Notes: a model not told the origin generated them from the sequence alone. A stretch of 64,000 bases of DNA from Rufibacter ruber (GCF_001647275.1 NZ_LRMM01000020.1:17681-81680), one strand, 5' to 3'. Positions 18,172-28,476 are shown, counted from the stretch's first letter. A program made the numbers and translations.

Positions 18172-21100
18172 GTGAAACGAAAGGCCACCGTTAGATGGAT
18201 TCTGTCCTGCCTCCTGCTCTTGTTTTTGCCTGCCCTGTCCAGCGCGCAGAGCACCTCTAACAAAGGCCGTGATTTCTGGTTAGGGTACATGGCCCACTAT
18301 GAGGGCACAAGGTCACAGATGAACCTGTATATCACCTCAGACAGAAATGCTGTTGTCACGGTTACCATAGGCACCCTGTCTCCTACCCAGCACAACGTCA
18401 CCGCCAACCAGGTGACCATCATCCCCATACGTTCCCAGTTGGCCCACGTCTCCAGCAGCGAGGTGATTGAGCAAAAAGCCATTCATGTGACCTCAGATTT
18501 TCCGGTAGTGGTGTACTCGCACATTTATTTCACGAACAAGTCAGCGGCCACGCTGGTTTTGCCGAGCAATACCCTGGGGCGGTCTTACTACGCGATCAGC
18601 TATGACCAGCTTCAAAATGTTCAGAACGCAGATGAAGCCACCTCACAGTTAATGGTGGTTGCCCTGGAAGACAACACCACTATCAATATCACCCCAACCG
18701 CGACTACCCTGCGCGGAAATCAGGCTGGGGTAACCTTCTCCCCGCCCAGGCCTCTTATGAAAGGGGAACTGTACCAGGTTCGCTCCAAAACAGACCTTAC
18801 CGGAACCAAAATTGAGTCAGTTGACACAGGAATGGGCAGTTGCAAACGGATTGCTGTTTTCTCAGGCAGCTCCTGGACAGCGGTTCCCCTTGACTGCCCG
18901 GCCACCTTAAGCGGAGATAACCTTTATCAGCAACTCTACCCTATCAGTGCGTGGGGGAAGAACTTTGTCACAGCCCCCTTCCTGAGCCGCACAGCTGGAG
19001 ACGTGTTCAGGGTGCTGGCTTCTGAAGACAACACCGCCATTACTATTAACGGGAGCAGGATCACCAGAGACAAAGGAGAGTACCATGAATTTGAGAGCAA
19101 AGTGGCTAACTATGTGACAGCAGACAAACCTATCCTGTTTGCCCAGTATGCGAAAACCCAATCCTGTGACGGGGTGCTAGCAGACCCGGAGATGACGCTT
19201 GTGAACCCTGTAGAGCAAACCCTTACAGACATTACCCTATACTCTTCAAAAGACTACCAGATTTCAAGGCACTACATCAATGTGACCATGAAAACTGCTG
19301 ACACCGCCTCTTTTAGGTTAGACGGCAAAAGAGTAACCTTCACCCCCATTGCCGCCAATCAAAACTTTGTCTATTCGCAGAACACTGTCACCACTGGGAA
19401 CCATAGCCTGAAAGCAGACAGCGGGTTCAATGCGGTTGCCTATGGCTTTGGCAATGTAGAGTCTTACGGCTACTCAGCGGGAGCCAATGTAAACAACCTG
19501 AACCAAAACATTACAGTGCTCTCAGACAGCATCTGTGACGGGCGGGACATCCGCTTCAAAGGATTTGCCGTTTACCAGCCGCTGGCCTGGAAATGGCATT
19601 TTGGAGACGGCACCACCTCAGATGAACAGAACCCCACCCACAGGTTTCCGGGAGTTGGCACCTACACCGTCTCCCTGGTGACCACCAAGTCTAACGGAAA
19701 TGACTGCGACTCCCAGGATTCTACATACATTGAGGTGGAGGTACACCCCAACCCGGTAGCAGATTTTGATTTTGCCACCGTGTGTACCAATGACAGTACC
19801 CGGTTCACAGACAAATCAACGGTTACCACAGGTGAAACCATTACCCATTGGCGCTGGGACTTTGGTGACGGCCAAACTTCTACCAAACAGCACCCGGTGC
19901 ACCTGTACAAAAAACCTGGCACGTATACGGTCAAGTTACAGATCCAGACCCAGGCTTTCTGCCTAACAGATGTCTCCAAAACCATCACCATTTTTGAGCC
20001 ACCCGCACTAAAATTCAGCGCAAGCTCTACCTGTGACGGCAAATCAATGGTTTTCCAAAACCAAACCACCGTCGCCGTTGGGAACGTAGTGCGCTGGGAA
20101 TGGGATTTCGGCGACGGCACCACCTCCAATGAAGAGCACCCCCGCCATCTTTTCCCAAGCCACGGCACGTACACAGTGAGACTCAAAGCCACCTCTGACC
20201 AAGGTTGCTCAGAAGCCAGTAGCCTGGTGGTGACCGTAGACCCGGTTCCGGTTGTCCGTTTCAGTTTACCAGATATTTGCATAAAAGACAAGGCAGTTTT
20301 CCAGAACACCTCCTCTATCACGAGCGGTTCTCTCCGGTACTTATGGGATTTTGGTGACGGCAAAGGCACTTCAACAGACCCGCAGCCACAGTACCGTTAC
20401 ACAGCTGAGGGCATTTACACGGTTAAGCTGGTAGTGACCTCAGATAAGGGATGCAAAGACAGTGTTGCCCACACCTACACCATTAGTGGGGCGGTGCCAA
20501 TCCCAGACTTCACGGCCTCCTCATTCTGTCAGGAGCAAGGGGTTGAATTTAAAGATGCCAGCAGCATTGCATTTGGGAACATAGTGCGGTGGCGCTGGGA
20601 CTTTGGTGATGGCCGGTTCTCTGATGAGCAAAACCCCAAGCATACCTACCCCACCGCCGGCACTTATACTGTGAAACTGCGCATCTGGTCTGGCATTGTC
20701 TGCACAGATTCTGTTACCAAAACCATTACGGTTATCCCTAATCCCGAGGCAGGCTTTACCACCGCCAATGTCTGTGAGGGCGAGTTAGCGCAGTTCACCA
20801 ACACCTCTACCGCCAACGGGAGCGGCACGCTCACCTATCGCTGGGACTTTGGCGATGGCAAAACCTCTTCGGCGCTAAGCCCTTCCCACCTATATGCCGC
20901 CCCAGGCAACTACACCGTCACCTTAACGGTTAGGGGTGGCAATGCCTGTGAGCAGGTTTTCTCCCAGGCGTTCACTGTTTACCCTACCCCCAAAGCAGAT
21001 TTTTCCCCAACAGTGGGCTGTCTGGCAGATGAGGTATCTTTCCAGGACATGAGCAGTCTGCTCACGGGCAGGCTGGTGAAATGGGAATGGGATTTTGGTG

Positions 21101-21975
21101 CTGGCATTTCTTTGCAAACCCAGCACCCCAAACACAAATACGGCAGAGCCGGAAGCTTCACGGTACGCCTCAAAGTTACCTCAGACAAAGGGTGCACCCA
21201 CGTGGTGAGCAAGACGGTCACCATCACCCCTACTCCTGTTGCCTCTGCGGGAGCTGACCAACTCCTTTGCGGACAAGTCACCACCCCTCTAGCGGCCAAC
21301 GCGCCCGCCCCTGCCACCGGTCTCTGGACGGTGGTCAGCGGCGCTGGGGGCACTTTCTCCAACCCGTCTAACCCTAAGGCAACGTTCACCGGCACCATGG
21401 GCGAGACCTATACCTTGCGCTGGACCGTCAGCAACAGCCCGTGCGTGAGTGTACAGGATGAGGTAGTGGTCAAACTCCGTCCCACTCCTGCCGCAGACGC
21501 CGGCAAGCCCGTGATTCTGGTGGAAGGCGAAAGCACCACCCTTGCCGGTACTGGCGAAGGATCTTTGAAGTGGAGCCCAGCCTACGCCCTTAGCAACCCA
21601 GACATAGCCAACCCGGTGGCCTCGCCCATGGTCACCACTAAATACTACCTGCACGTCATGTCAGAGGCGGGTTGTCCTAACATTGACAGTGTAGAGATCA
21701 AAGTGCTCAAGAAACTACAGATTCCCAAGGCTTTTTCCCCTAACGGGGACGGCACCAATGATGTCTGGGAATTGGGTGGCATTGAAGACTACCCCAGAAT
21801 CACCATTGACATCTATAACCGCTGGGGTGAAAAAATCTATTCCACCTATGGGTACCCCACCCCCTGGGATGGTAAGCGCAACGGCCAGGACCTGCCCATT
21901 GGCGCCTACTACTACATAATAGATCCGCACAACGGGCGGCCTAAGTTCTCTGGCTCTCTCACAATTCTGCGTTAA
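18172..21975 (+). CDS. Giant secreted PKD-repeat protein with T9SS type B sorting domain
   Basis: 1267-residue cell-surface protein. Order: signal peptide (ILSCLLLLFLPALSSAQ), an IgGFc-binding-like N-terminal domain (GRDFWLGYMAHYEG, about 30-430), seven PKD domains marked by WxFGDG (six intact, the seventh WDFGAG), a linker, and a C-terminal gliding-motility/type B sorting domain (IPKAFSPNGDGTNDVW...YNRWGEKIY). Such domains direct export by the type IX system. The start is GTG at 18172. The next gene, 4 bases later, is a PorP/SprF protein, the usual partner of type B substrates. Likely an adhesin; the ligand is unknown. Confidence 0.92.
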   Translation: MKRKATVRWILSCLLLLFLPALSSAQSTSNKGRDFWLGYMAHYEGTRSQMNLYITSDRNAVVTVTIGTLSPTQHNVTANQVTIIPIRSQLAHVSSSEVIEQKAIHVTSDFPVVVYSHIYFTNKSAATLVLPSNTLGRSYYAISYDQLQNVQNADEATSQLMVVALEDNTTINITPTATTLRGNQAGVTFSPPRPLMKGELYQVRSKTDLTGTKIESVDTGMGSCKRIAVFSGSSWTAVPLDCPATLSGDNLYQQLYPISAWGKNFVTAPFLSRTAGDVFRVLASEDNTAITINGSRITRDKGEYHEFESKVANYVTADKPILFAQYAKTQSCDGVLADPEMTLVNPVEQTLTDITLYSSKDYQISRHYINVTMKTADTASFRLDGKRVTFTPIAANQNFVYSQNTVTTGNHSLKADSGFNAVAYGFGNVESYGYSAGANVNNLNQNITVLSDSICDGRDIRFKGFAVYQPLAWKWHFGDGTTSDEQNPTHRFPGVGTYTVSLVTTKSNGNDCDSQDSTYIEVEVHPNPVADFDFATVCTNDSTRFTDKSTVTTGETITHWRWDFGDGQTSTKQHPVHLYKKPGTYTVKLQIQTQAFCLTDVSKTITIFEPPALKFSASSTCDGKSMVFQNQTTVAVGNVVRWEWDFGDGTTSNEEHPRHLFPSHGTYTVRLKATSDQGCSEASSLVVTVDPVPVVRFSLPDICIKDKAVFQNTSSITSGSLRYLWDFGDGKGTSTDPQPQYRYTAEGIYTVKLVVTSDKGCKDSVAHTYTISGAVPIPDFTASSFCQEQGVEFKDASSIAFGNIVRWRWDFGDGRFSDEQNPKHTYPTAGTYTVKLRIWSGIVCTDSVTKTITVIPNPEAGFTTANVCEGELAQFTNTSTANGSGTLTYRWDFGDGKTSSALSPSHLYAAPGNYTVTLTVRGGNACEQVFSQAFTVYPTPKADFSPTVGCLADEVSFQDMSSLLTGRLVKWEWDFGAGISLQTQHPKHKYGRAGSFTVRLKVTSDKGCTHVVSKTVTITPTPVASAGADQLLCGQVTTPLAANAPAPATGLWTVVSGAGGTFSNPSNPKATFTGTMGETYTLRWTVSNSPCVSVQDEVVVKLRPTPAADAGKPVILVEGESTTLAGTGEGSLKWSPAYALSNPDIANPVASPMVTTKYYLHVMSEAGCPNIDSVEIKVLKKLQIPKAFSPNGDGTNDVWELGGIEDYPRITIDIYNRWGEKIYSTYGYPTPWDGKRNGQDLPIGAYYYIIDPHNGRPKFSGSLTILR

Positions 21976-21979
21976 CGGC

Positions 21980-23017
21980 ATGGCCATGAAGAAACATACC
22001 TTCCTTCTTTTGCTGTTGGCGTGGCTCCCTTTTTTTGGGCAGGCCCAGCAGTTGCCGCATTACAGCCAGTACATGCTCAACCCGTTGCTGCTCAACCCCG
22101 CCCTTAGCGGAACAGACAATTACCTGGACATCCGGACGGGCTACCGCAACCAGTGGGTAGGTCTGGAAGGCGCCCCTACGTCTTATTACCTGAGCGCGCA
22201 CATGCCTTTGGGGCGGTTAGACTATATCAATTCGGCCACTTCCTTTAGCCCGCGGCCTATCTCAAAGGGCAAGTACCGTAATCAGTGGAAGCCCCCCCAC
22301 CGCAGCACCTCCCAGAAACCGCGCGCCCACCACGGGATAGGCGCCCTGGTGCAGGTTGACCAGGCCGGAGGGCTTAAACGGACCGATGGGCAGCTCACCT
22401 ACGCGTACCACCTGCCCCTGAACGCCAACCTGAAACTTTCTGCGGGCGTGGTGGCGGGATTCACCCAGTACAGCCTGAACCGTGACCTGCTCACCTTCAC
22501 CGCCGCTGGTGACCCTGTCACCACCGCCCGCGAGTACAACCGGCTCTTACCCAATGTGGGCGTGGGCGTGATGCTCTACAGCTCCCGCCTCTATGCAGGC
22601 ATCTCTGTGGCCCAGGTACTCCCCACCCCGTTCAGCTTCAGAAACTCTGAACCAGAGGTACCCGCAAAACAGCAGCGGCACGTCTTCGCCCATGGCGGAT
22701 ACCGCTTCTTTTTAGGGAAACACTTCAGTGTAATGCCTTCGCTGGTGGTCAAACACGCCTCGCCCAGCCCGGTTTCATTTGATGCCAACACCAAGGTGTA
22801 CTGGAGAGACCAGTTCTGGGTGGGAGGCTCTTACCGCCACCATGACGCCACCGTTCTCATGGCCGGTTTCCAGCTCAGGCAGCTGTTGCACCTGGGCTAC
22901 GCCTATGACATGACCACCTCTGCCCTCAGCAGCGTTAGCCACGGCTCCCATGAGCTGGTGCTGGGCCTCATGCTCCGGAACAAACGGGATATCTATTCCC
23001 CTTCCCAATACTGGTAA
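21980..23017 (+). CDS. PorP/SprF family type IX secretion membrane protein
   Basis: 345-residue outer-membrane barrel protein with a signal peptide (HTFLLLLLAWLPFFGQAQQ) followed by the family hallmark HYSQYMLNPLLLNPALSG and RTGYRNQWVGLEGAPTSY. SprF-like proteins help export and attach a neighbouring T9SS substrate; the neighbour here is the type B PKD protein. Start may be the second ATG (21986, MKKHTF). Two P palindromes follow the stop. Confidence 0.93.
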   Translation: MAMKKHTFLLLLLAWLPFFGQAQQLPHYSQYMLNPLLLNPALSGTDNYLDIRTGYRNQWVGLEGAPTSYYLSAHMPLGRLDYINSATSFSPRPISKGKYRNQWKPPHRSTSQKPRAHHGIGALVQVDQAGGLKRTDGQLTYAYHLPLNANLKLSAGVVAGFTQYSLNRDLLTFTAAGDPVTTAREYNRLLPNVGVGVMLYSSRLYAGISVAQVLPTPFSFRNSEPEVPAKQQRHVFAHGGYRFFLGKHFSVMPSLVVKHASPSPVSFDANTKVYWRDQFWVGGSYRHHDATVLMAGFQLRQLLHLGYAYDMTTSALSSVSHGSHELVLGLMLRNKRDIYSPSQYW

Positions 23018-23018
23018 G

Positions 23019-23061
23019 CCTGTTTTGGGGCTGTTTTTCAAAAAAACAGCCCCAAAACAGG
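23019..23061. repeat. P palindrome 10
   Basis: Perfect arms CCTGTTTTGGGGCTG/CAGCCCCAAAACAGG, beginning 2 bases past the PorP/SprF gene stop. Confidence 0.85.
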
Positions 23062-23088
23062 AAAAGGAACCGGACTCATCTTAAAGCC

Positions 23089-23128
23089 CCTGTTTCTGGC
23101 CTGTTTTTCTGAAATCAGCCCCAAACCA
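23089..23128. repeat. P palindrome 11
   Basis: CCTGTTTCTGGCCTG with a decayed right arm (TCAGCCCCAAACCACC); second copy in the same gap. Confidence 0.6.
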
Positions 23129-23180
23129 CCGTGTCTTGCAGAAATTCTGCCGCCGGTAGATAGGTGCCGGTTAGATTCTC

Positions 23181-23188
23181 TACCTTTG
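23181..23188 (+). promoter_or_regulatory. -7 promoter box for the S1-domain gene
   Basis: TACCTTTG matches TAnnTTTG exactly and ends 24 bases before ATG 23213. No good -33 TTTG seen. It makes the upstream in-frame TTG (23186) untenable as a start. Confidence 0.5.
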
Positions 23189-23212
23189 TTCCTGAACACA
23201 AACCGGATCAAT

Positions 23213-24049
23213 ATGCTGCACCTAGGCGACTACAACTACTTGGAAATTCTGCGTGATTTGGAACACGGCCTGTACCTGGGCTCTGATGATGGCGACGTGC
23301 TGTTGCCCCGCAAATACGTGCCCGCAGACGCCCACGTGGGAGACATGCTCTCCGTGTTTGTGTACCGTGACTCAGAAGACCGCCTGATCGCCACCACCCT
23401 GGAGCCCAAAGCCAAGGTAGACCAGTTTGCCTGCCTGCAGGTGAAAGATGTTAGCCGGTTTGGGGCGTTTCTGGACTGGGGTCTGGAGAAAGACCTGTTT
23501 GTGCCCTACTCCAACCAGCATGAAGACCTGCACGTGGGCCAATGGGCACTGGTCTACCTGTATCTGGATGAAACCTCTGACCGCATTGTAGGCTCCACCA
23601 AGCTGGCGCCTTACCTGAGCTACGAGCCCATCACACTGGAGGAAGGCGATGAAGTCAGTCTACTGATTGGCCCGGAGAAGGCGCTGGGGTATCAGGTGAT
23701 GGTGAACAACAGCTACCTGGGCATGCTCTACCGCAATGAGGTCTTCCGCAAACTGGAGCCGAACGAGTACACCCAAGGCTATGTCAAAAAGATAAGGGAA
23801 GACGACAAACTGGATGTGAGCCTGCAGAAACAAGGCTACAATGAGGTGGAGCACGCTGCTGAACTCATTCTGGAGCGCCTGAAAAAAGAAAACGGCTGGC
23901 TGCCCCTTACTGACAAAACCGCCCCTGAACTGATCTACCAGACCTTGGGCATGAGCAAGAAAACCTTCAAGAAAGCCATTGGCGCCCTGTACAAACGTGG
24001 CGACGTGCAACTACAGCCAGACGGGGTTCGTCTTTTAGCCAACTCCTAA
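23213..24049 (+). CDS. S1-domain RNA-binding protein, CvfB-like
   Basis: 278-residue cytoplasmic protein with consecutive S1-type OB folds (for example LQVKDVSRFGAFLDWGLEKDLFVPYSNQ) and a C-terminal winged-helix-like segment (GMSKKTFKKAIGALYKRGDVQL), the architecture of CvfB. In Firmicutes CvfB affects virulence gene expression post-transcriptionally; the role in Bacteroidota is not established. ATG 23213 is chosen because the frame's earlier TTG lies in the -7 promoter box. Confidence 0.88.
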   Translation: MLHLGDYNYLEILRDLEHGLYLGSDDGDVLLPRKYVPADAHVGDMLSVFVYRDSEDRLIATTLEPKAKVDQFACLQVKDVSRFGAFLDWGLEKDLFVPYSNQHEDLHVGQWALVYLYLDETSDRIVGSTKLAPYLSYEPITLEEGDEVSLLIGPEKALGYQVMVNNSYLGMLYRNEVFRKLEPNEYTQGYVKKIREDDKLDVSLQKQGYNEVEHAAELILERLKKENGWLPLTDKTAPELIYQTLGMSKKTFKKAIGALYKRGDVQLQPDGVRLLANS

Positions 24050-24080
24050 ACCCGCCCTCTGCGTTCCGCCTACACCCTTT

Positions 24081-26624
24081 ATGAGATACGTCTGTCTTCT
24101 CCTGTTCCTCCTCAGCTGCTTTCTACAGGCAGCTGCCCAGGCACAGGCGCCCAAAGAAACAAAACACCTGCAGGCGGTACGCACTGCCACTCCCCCAAAA
24201 ATTGACGGGCTCCCCACCGAGGAAGTCTGGCAACAGGCAGCACCCGCCACCGGCTTTACCCAGAATGAACCGGTGAACGGCGCCCCTTCCCGGCAGCGCA
24301 CCCAGGTGCGCATTCTCTATGATGACGAGGCTATTTACGTGGGTGCCATGCTCTATGACACCGCCCCAGACTCAGTGCTCACCCAACTCAGCCAGCGCGA
24401 TGGCGGGCAGGTGAACGCAGACATGTTTGGGGTGTACTTTGACACCTACCTGGACCGGCAGAATGCCTTCGGGTTTGAAGTCTCCACGGCCGGGGTGCAG
24501 ACAGATTTCAGGTCTACCAGCAACGGAGATGACATGGCCTGGAACGCGGTCTGGGAAAGTGCTGTGGCCCGCCATGACCAAGGCTGGTCAGTTGAGTTCA
24601 GAATCCCTTACTCCGCCATCCGGTTCCCTAAGAAAAATGTGCAGGAATGGGGGGTGAACTTCTGGCGTTCCACCCGCCGCTACCGCGAAAGCGCCTTCTG
24701 GAATTTTGTAGACCGGTCTATGCAGGGCTGGGTCAACCAGTTTGGCGTGCTGCAGGGGGTGCAGGGGCTGGAGGCACCGCTGCGGCTTTCGCTCATGCCC
24801 TACCTCTCCGGCTACGCCGACCACTTCCCCACTGAGCAGGAGGGGAAGAAAGACCTGAAGACCACCCTCAACGGCGGCATGGACATCAAATACGGGATCA
24901 ATGACGCCTTTACCCTTGACATGACCCTGGTGCCAGATTTTGGGCAGACGCAGTCAGACGCGCAGGTGTTGAACCTGTCGCCTTTTGAGGTGCGCTTCAA
25001 TGAGAACCGCCAGTTTTTCACAGAGGGCACCGAGCTGTTCAACAAAGCCGGTCTGTTCTATTCGCGCCGCATAGGGAACGAACCCTTGCACCTCTATGAC
25101 CTGCGGTATGACTACAGCCAGTACGGCAGGAGCGAGGAAGTAGTGGTTCTGGAGAACCCCGAGAAAACAAGCCTGCTGAACGCTACCAAAATCTCAGGCC
25201 GCACCAACAGGGGGCTGGGGATTGGGGTGTTCAACGCCGTGACCCAGAACACCTATGCCACGCTCAGGAGCAACAAAACGCAGGAGGAGTTCAAAGTACT
25301 CACAGACCCTGCCACCAACTACAATGTACTGGTTCTGGACCAGAACCTGCCCAACAGCTCATACGTTACGTTCACCAACACCAATGTGACCAGAGGCAAA
25401 GGCTTCTACAACGCCAATGTGTCTGGGCTCATGACCCGGCTCCGGAACAAGAAGAACAGCTACACCCTCAACCTGGCCGCCAACCTGAGCCAGCGCTTCC
25501 ACAAAGGGTCTGTTCCCCAGGGCACAGACAAGGTGGAGCTGGGGCACGCCTATTACGCAGACTTTGGCAAGACCAGCGGCAATTTCCAGTTCACGGTACG
25601 CCACAGCACAGAAAGCGACTCTTATTTTATCAATGATCTGGGCTACCTGTCTAACAACAACATCATTGAGAACGAAGCCAACATCAGGTACAATATTTTC
25701 AAGCCTTTCTGGAAGTTGAACAGCCTGTTCAATGCCGTGGGGGTGGAGCACCGCCAGCTGTACAAGCCCAACTCGTTCAGCAGGCTGGTCTATTACCTGG
25801 AAACCAACGCCACCACCAAGAACTTCATCTCATTTGGGTACACGCTGGCCTGGCTGCCCAGGAACAACTTTGACTTCTTTGAACCCCGCTCCCGCTCGTA
25901 TGAAGGTGTGATCCAAGGCAGGGTTTTCAAAGACCGGGGCGGCATTCCCAACCGCAAGTTCAGAGACCCCGCCGGCACAGAGCTGAGTGGGTACATCTCC
26001 AGTGACTACCGCAAAAAATTTGCCTTAGACCTCAACGGCGGCGTTTACCACTCCCCAGCGTATGACCAGCTGAACACCTGGGTGGGCATTAGCCCCAGGG
26101 TTAGGGTCAATGACCATTTGCAGATGGTGTACAGCGCTGAGTTGAGCCGTGATCTGCGCGACTACGGTTTCGCCGGGAACGGCGAGAATGACAGTATTTT
26201 CTTTGGGTCCCGTACCGTGCACACGGTTACCAACTCGCTTACGGGCACCTATATCTTTAACGCCCGCACCGCCCTCAACCTGAACATGCGCCACTACTGG
26301 TCCAGTGCCAACTTTTATGACTACTTCCTGTTGCAGGACAACGGCGACCTGGAACCGGTAGACCACACCCCGTCTTCGCCGTGGGCGAAAGACCGGAATT
26401 TCAACGCCTTCAACATTGACCTGGTGTACAGCTGGCGCTTTGCCCCGGGCAGCGAGGTCAGCGTGGTCTGGAAGAACGCCATTTCTCAGGAGTTGTTCCC
26501 AGAGCAGAACAACTACCTCATGAACCTGCGCAACACGTTACAGGCAAACCAACTCAACAGCTTCTCCGTTAAGATTCTGTACTATTTAGATTACCAGGTC
26601 ATGAAGCGTGCCCTCAAATCTTAA
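24081..26624 (+). CDS. DUF5916 protein with N-terminal CBM9-like domain
   Basis: 847-residue envelope protein. After a signal peptide (CLLLFLLSCFLQAAAQAQ) comes a carbohydrate-binding-9-like sandwich (KIDGLPTEEVWQQA, DEAIYVGAMLYDTAPDS, GWSVEFRIPYSAIRFP). A long DUF5916 region follows, rich in barrel-like alternation with the conserved FEVRFNENRQFFTEGTELF. Predicted outer-membrane location; no proven function for the family. It begins 31 bases after the S1-domain gene and is followed 16 bases later by an oxidoreductase, so the three may be co-transcribed. Confidence 0.88.
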   Translation: MRYVCLLLFLLSCFLQAAAQAQAPKETKHLQAVRTATPPKIDGLPTEEVWQQAAPATGFTQNEPVNGAPSRQRTQVRILYDDEAIYVGAMLYDTAPDSVLTQLSQRDGGQVNADMFGVYFDTYLDRQNAFGFEVSTAGVQTDFRSTSNGDDMAWNAVWESAVARHDQGWSVEFRIPYSAIRFPKKNVQEWGVNFWRSTRRYRESAFWNFVDRSMQGWVNQFGVLQGVQGLEAPLRLSLMPYLSGYADHFPTEQEGKKDLKTTLNGGMDIKYGINDAFTLDMTLVPDFGQTQSDAQVLNLSPFEVRFNENRQFFTEGTELFNKAGLFYSRRIGNEPLHLYDLRYDYSQYGRSEEVVVLENPEKTSLLNATKISGRTNRGLGIGVFNAVTQNTYATLRSNKTQEEFKVLTDPATNYNVLVLDQNLPNSSYVTFTNTNVTRGKGFYNANVSGLMTRLRNKKNSYTLNLAANLSQRFHKGSVPQGTDKVELGHAYYADFGKTSGNFQFTVRHSTESDSYFINDLGYLSNNNIIENEANIRYNIFKPFWKLNSLFNAVGVEHRQLYKPNSFSRLVYYLETNATTKNFISFGYTLAWLPRNNFDFFEPRSRSYEGVIQGRVFKDRGGIPNRKFRDPAGTELSGYISSDYRKKFALDLNGGVYHSPAYDQLNTWVGISPRVRVNDHLQMVYSAELSRDLRDYGFAGNGENDSIFFGSRTVHTVTNSLTGTYIFNARTALNLNMRHYWSSANFYDYFLLQDNGDLEPVDHTPSSPWAKDRNFNAFNIDLVYSWRFAPGSEVSVVWKNAISQELFPEQNNYLMNLRNTLQANQLNSFSVKILYYLDYQVMKRALKS

Positions 26625-26640
26625 CCCTTACAACAAGCCT

Positions 26641-27303
26641 ATGGAATCACCCAAAGTAGCGTTGATTGCCGGTGCCAGCGGTCTGGTGGGGAGCCATTGC
26701 CTGCAGTTGCTGCTGCAGAGCCCGCGTTACCGCAAAGTGATTTCAGTGGGCCGAAGGGAGCTGCCGGTACAGCACCCCAAGCTGCAGCAGGTAGTGGTAG
26801 ACTTTAACCACCTGGAGAAGCACCGCCACAGCCTCACCGCTGATGATGTGTACTGCTGCCTGGGCACCACCATCAAGAAAGCGGGCTCGCAGGAGAAGTT
26901 TAAGCAGGTAGACTACACCTATGTGGTCAACCTGGCCAAAGTTACCTCCCACACGTTTGCCGCCCAGTTCCTGGTGGTGTCGGCGCTGGGCGCCGATGCC
27001 GGCTCCCGCCTCTTCTACAACCGGGTGAAAGGCGAAATGGAGCAGGCGGTGCAGGCGTTGCCCTTTACGGCCGTGCATATCTTCCAGCCTTCGCTGCTGC
27101 TGGGCGACCGGCCGGAGGTACGGTTTGGGGAGAAAGCCGCCGAGGTGTTTATGAAGCTCTTCGGGTTTATCTTCAAGGGCCCGCTCAGGAAGTACCGCGC
27201 CATACCCGCCAAAGCCGTGGCAAAAGCCATGCTCGAAGCCGCCAAGCAAGACGGCGGCGGCGTGCAGCGGCACCCGTCAGTCCAGATGCAGCAGTATAAT
27301 TAA
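26641..27303 (+). CDS. NAD(P)-binding Rossmann oxidoreductase (HTATIP2-like)
   Basis: 220-residue atypical short-chain dehydrogenase/NAD(P)H-binding protein. Dinucleotide loop GASGLVGSHCLQLLL is at the N-terminus; further typical elements are DDVYCCLGTTIKKAGS and FLVVSALGADAGSRLFYNRVKGEME. Substrate unknown. ATG 26641 (MESPKVALIAGASG) is preferred over GTG 26608, which would overlap the previous gene and adds residues outside the fold. Confidence 0.87.
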   Translation: MESPKVALIAGASGLVGSHCLQLLLQSPRYRKVISVGRRELPVQHPKLQQVVVDFNHLEKHRHSLTADDVYCCLGTTIKKAGSQEKFKQVDYTYVVNLAKVTSHTFAAQFLVVSALGADAGSRLFYNRVKGEMEQAVQALPFTAVHIFQPSLLLGDRPEVRFGEKAAEVFMKLFGFIFKGPLRKYRAIPAKAVAKAMLEAAKQDGGGVQRHPSVQMQQYN

Positions 27304-27319
27304 TTGTGCATTGCTGTTT

Positions 27320-27360
27320 CTGTTTTTGGGCTGTTTTGGCTAAAACAGCCCAAAAACAGA
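27320..27360. repeat. P palindrome 12
   Basis: Perfect arms CTGTTTTTGGGCTGTTTT/AAAACAGCCCAAAAACAG; the symmetry extends outward to about 27310-27370. Confidence 0.88.
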
Positions 27361-27456
27361 AATGCAGCAACCAACGCCGTTGGCATAGACGCCCGCAGGT
27401 CCTTCGGTTGATATGTGGTCTTAGGCGCAGGCGGCACAGCGGGGGCAGGCGTAGAT

Positions 27457-27498
27457 TCTGTTTCTGGCTTGTTTTCAGGAAAACAGGCCAGAAACAGC
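27457..27498. repeat. P palindrome 13
   Basis: CTGTTTCTGGCTTGTTTTC and GAAAACAGGCCAGAAACAG; followed at once by V1. Confidence 0.8.
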
Positions 27499-28476
27499 AT
27501 AGCGGTGTTGCTTCTCCCTGCGGAAGAAGGTCAGGAGGAGGGGAAACGGTTCATGTTGTTATGGCAGAAGCTACTGGCACAGACGCTCGCAGGTCTGAAA
27601 GACGCTACGAGGTCTTTTGAGCAGGCGGCACAGCAGGGGCAGGCGTATGGAACCCACCCCTACCCCTCTGAGGAGGGGAATGATCTGCAATGCGTGGACC
27701 GGCAGGTGTCAACATCCCCCTTCGCCCCCTTCAAAGGGGGAGTATTGGAGTGAGTCCTGAGTTATGAGTCCTGAGTTCAGAGTCCTTTCTTTTCATCTTA
27801 GGGAATTCAGCCGGAATGAAGCAGCAATGCCTGGTCTCGCAGCCGCGCCGCGGAGGCAGCCAGAGACCACCCGTCATCTGTGGGCACGAGGCCGGAGACT
27901 CGCGCCAGCGCGGGATAGGGGAAACCATTCGCCACAGGCAAGCAATAATGCACAGTCAACACTTCTGCCCCTGGCTGATGTGCGCAGCACGGGCTCGTCT
28001 CAGGCTAGCGAAACTACAGCACTAACCAGCAAACAATCTACATCAAGAAAAGCAATAGCAAAAAAGGAACAGCAACCAGTCCTGGGGGTGAGCGCCTCTG
28101 TTAATACGGTGCCGCTCCAGCGGCAAGGCCGGAGGGCCTAGTTTTAACAGCAGTGCGAACCGCCAGGGCGGGGCCCCGCGGCCGTGAGCGCTTACCGGAG
28201 ACAATGCAACAGCAATGGGATTTCGCACCGGAGCAAACGGGAGAACCAAGGGATCAGCAGACTACGCATACCTGCCGCAGCCAGGGGAGCAGCAGACTTC
28301 GCATTGCAGCATCAGCAACTGGCAGTTACTAACCTACGGCAGCCACCGCCAAGGGAACCTCAAACGACACATCGCCTTTAGAACAGCAGACCAATCCTTC
28401 CCGCTGCAAAGCGCCTAGCTGAATGCCCCAACCGCCAGACCTTCTCCCCCGTACAGTCTGCAAACAACTACTGCCT

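Larger units (their letters stand above)
27320..28400 (+). repeat. Composite non-coding element C (P12-Q2-P13-V1-Q3-Y-X3-S2-L3)
   Basis: The most complete composite in the window: P12 (27320-27360), Q2 (27379-27451), P13 (27457-27498), V1 (27501-27550), Q3 (27566-27645), Y (about 27650-27705), X3 (about 27710-27760), S2 (27860-27925) and L3 (about 27940-28400). L3 holds the module between GTGAGCGC copies at 28088-28095 and 28184-28191. It fills the whole gap between two genes. No conserved reading frame. Confidence 0.78.

Noticed and set aside
27320..27645. Possible CRISPR array because repeats recur at short spacing
   Set aside because: Units are of different families, are palindromic throughout, have no uniform spacers, and no cas genes are present in the window.
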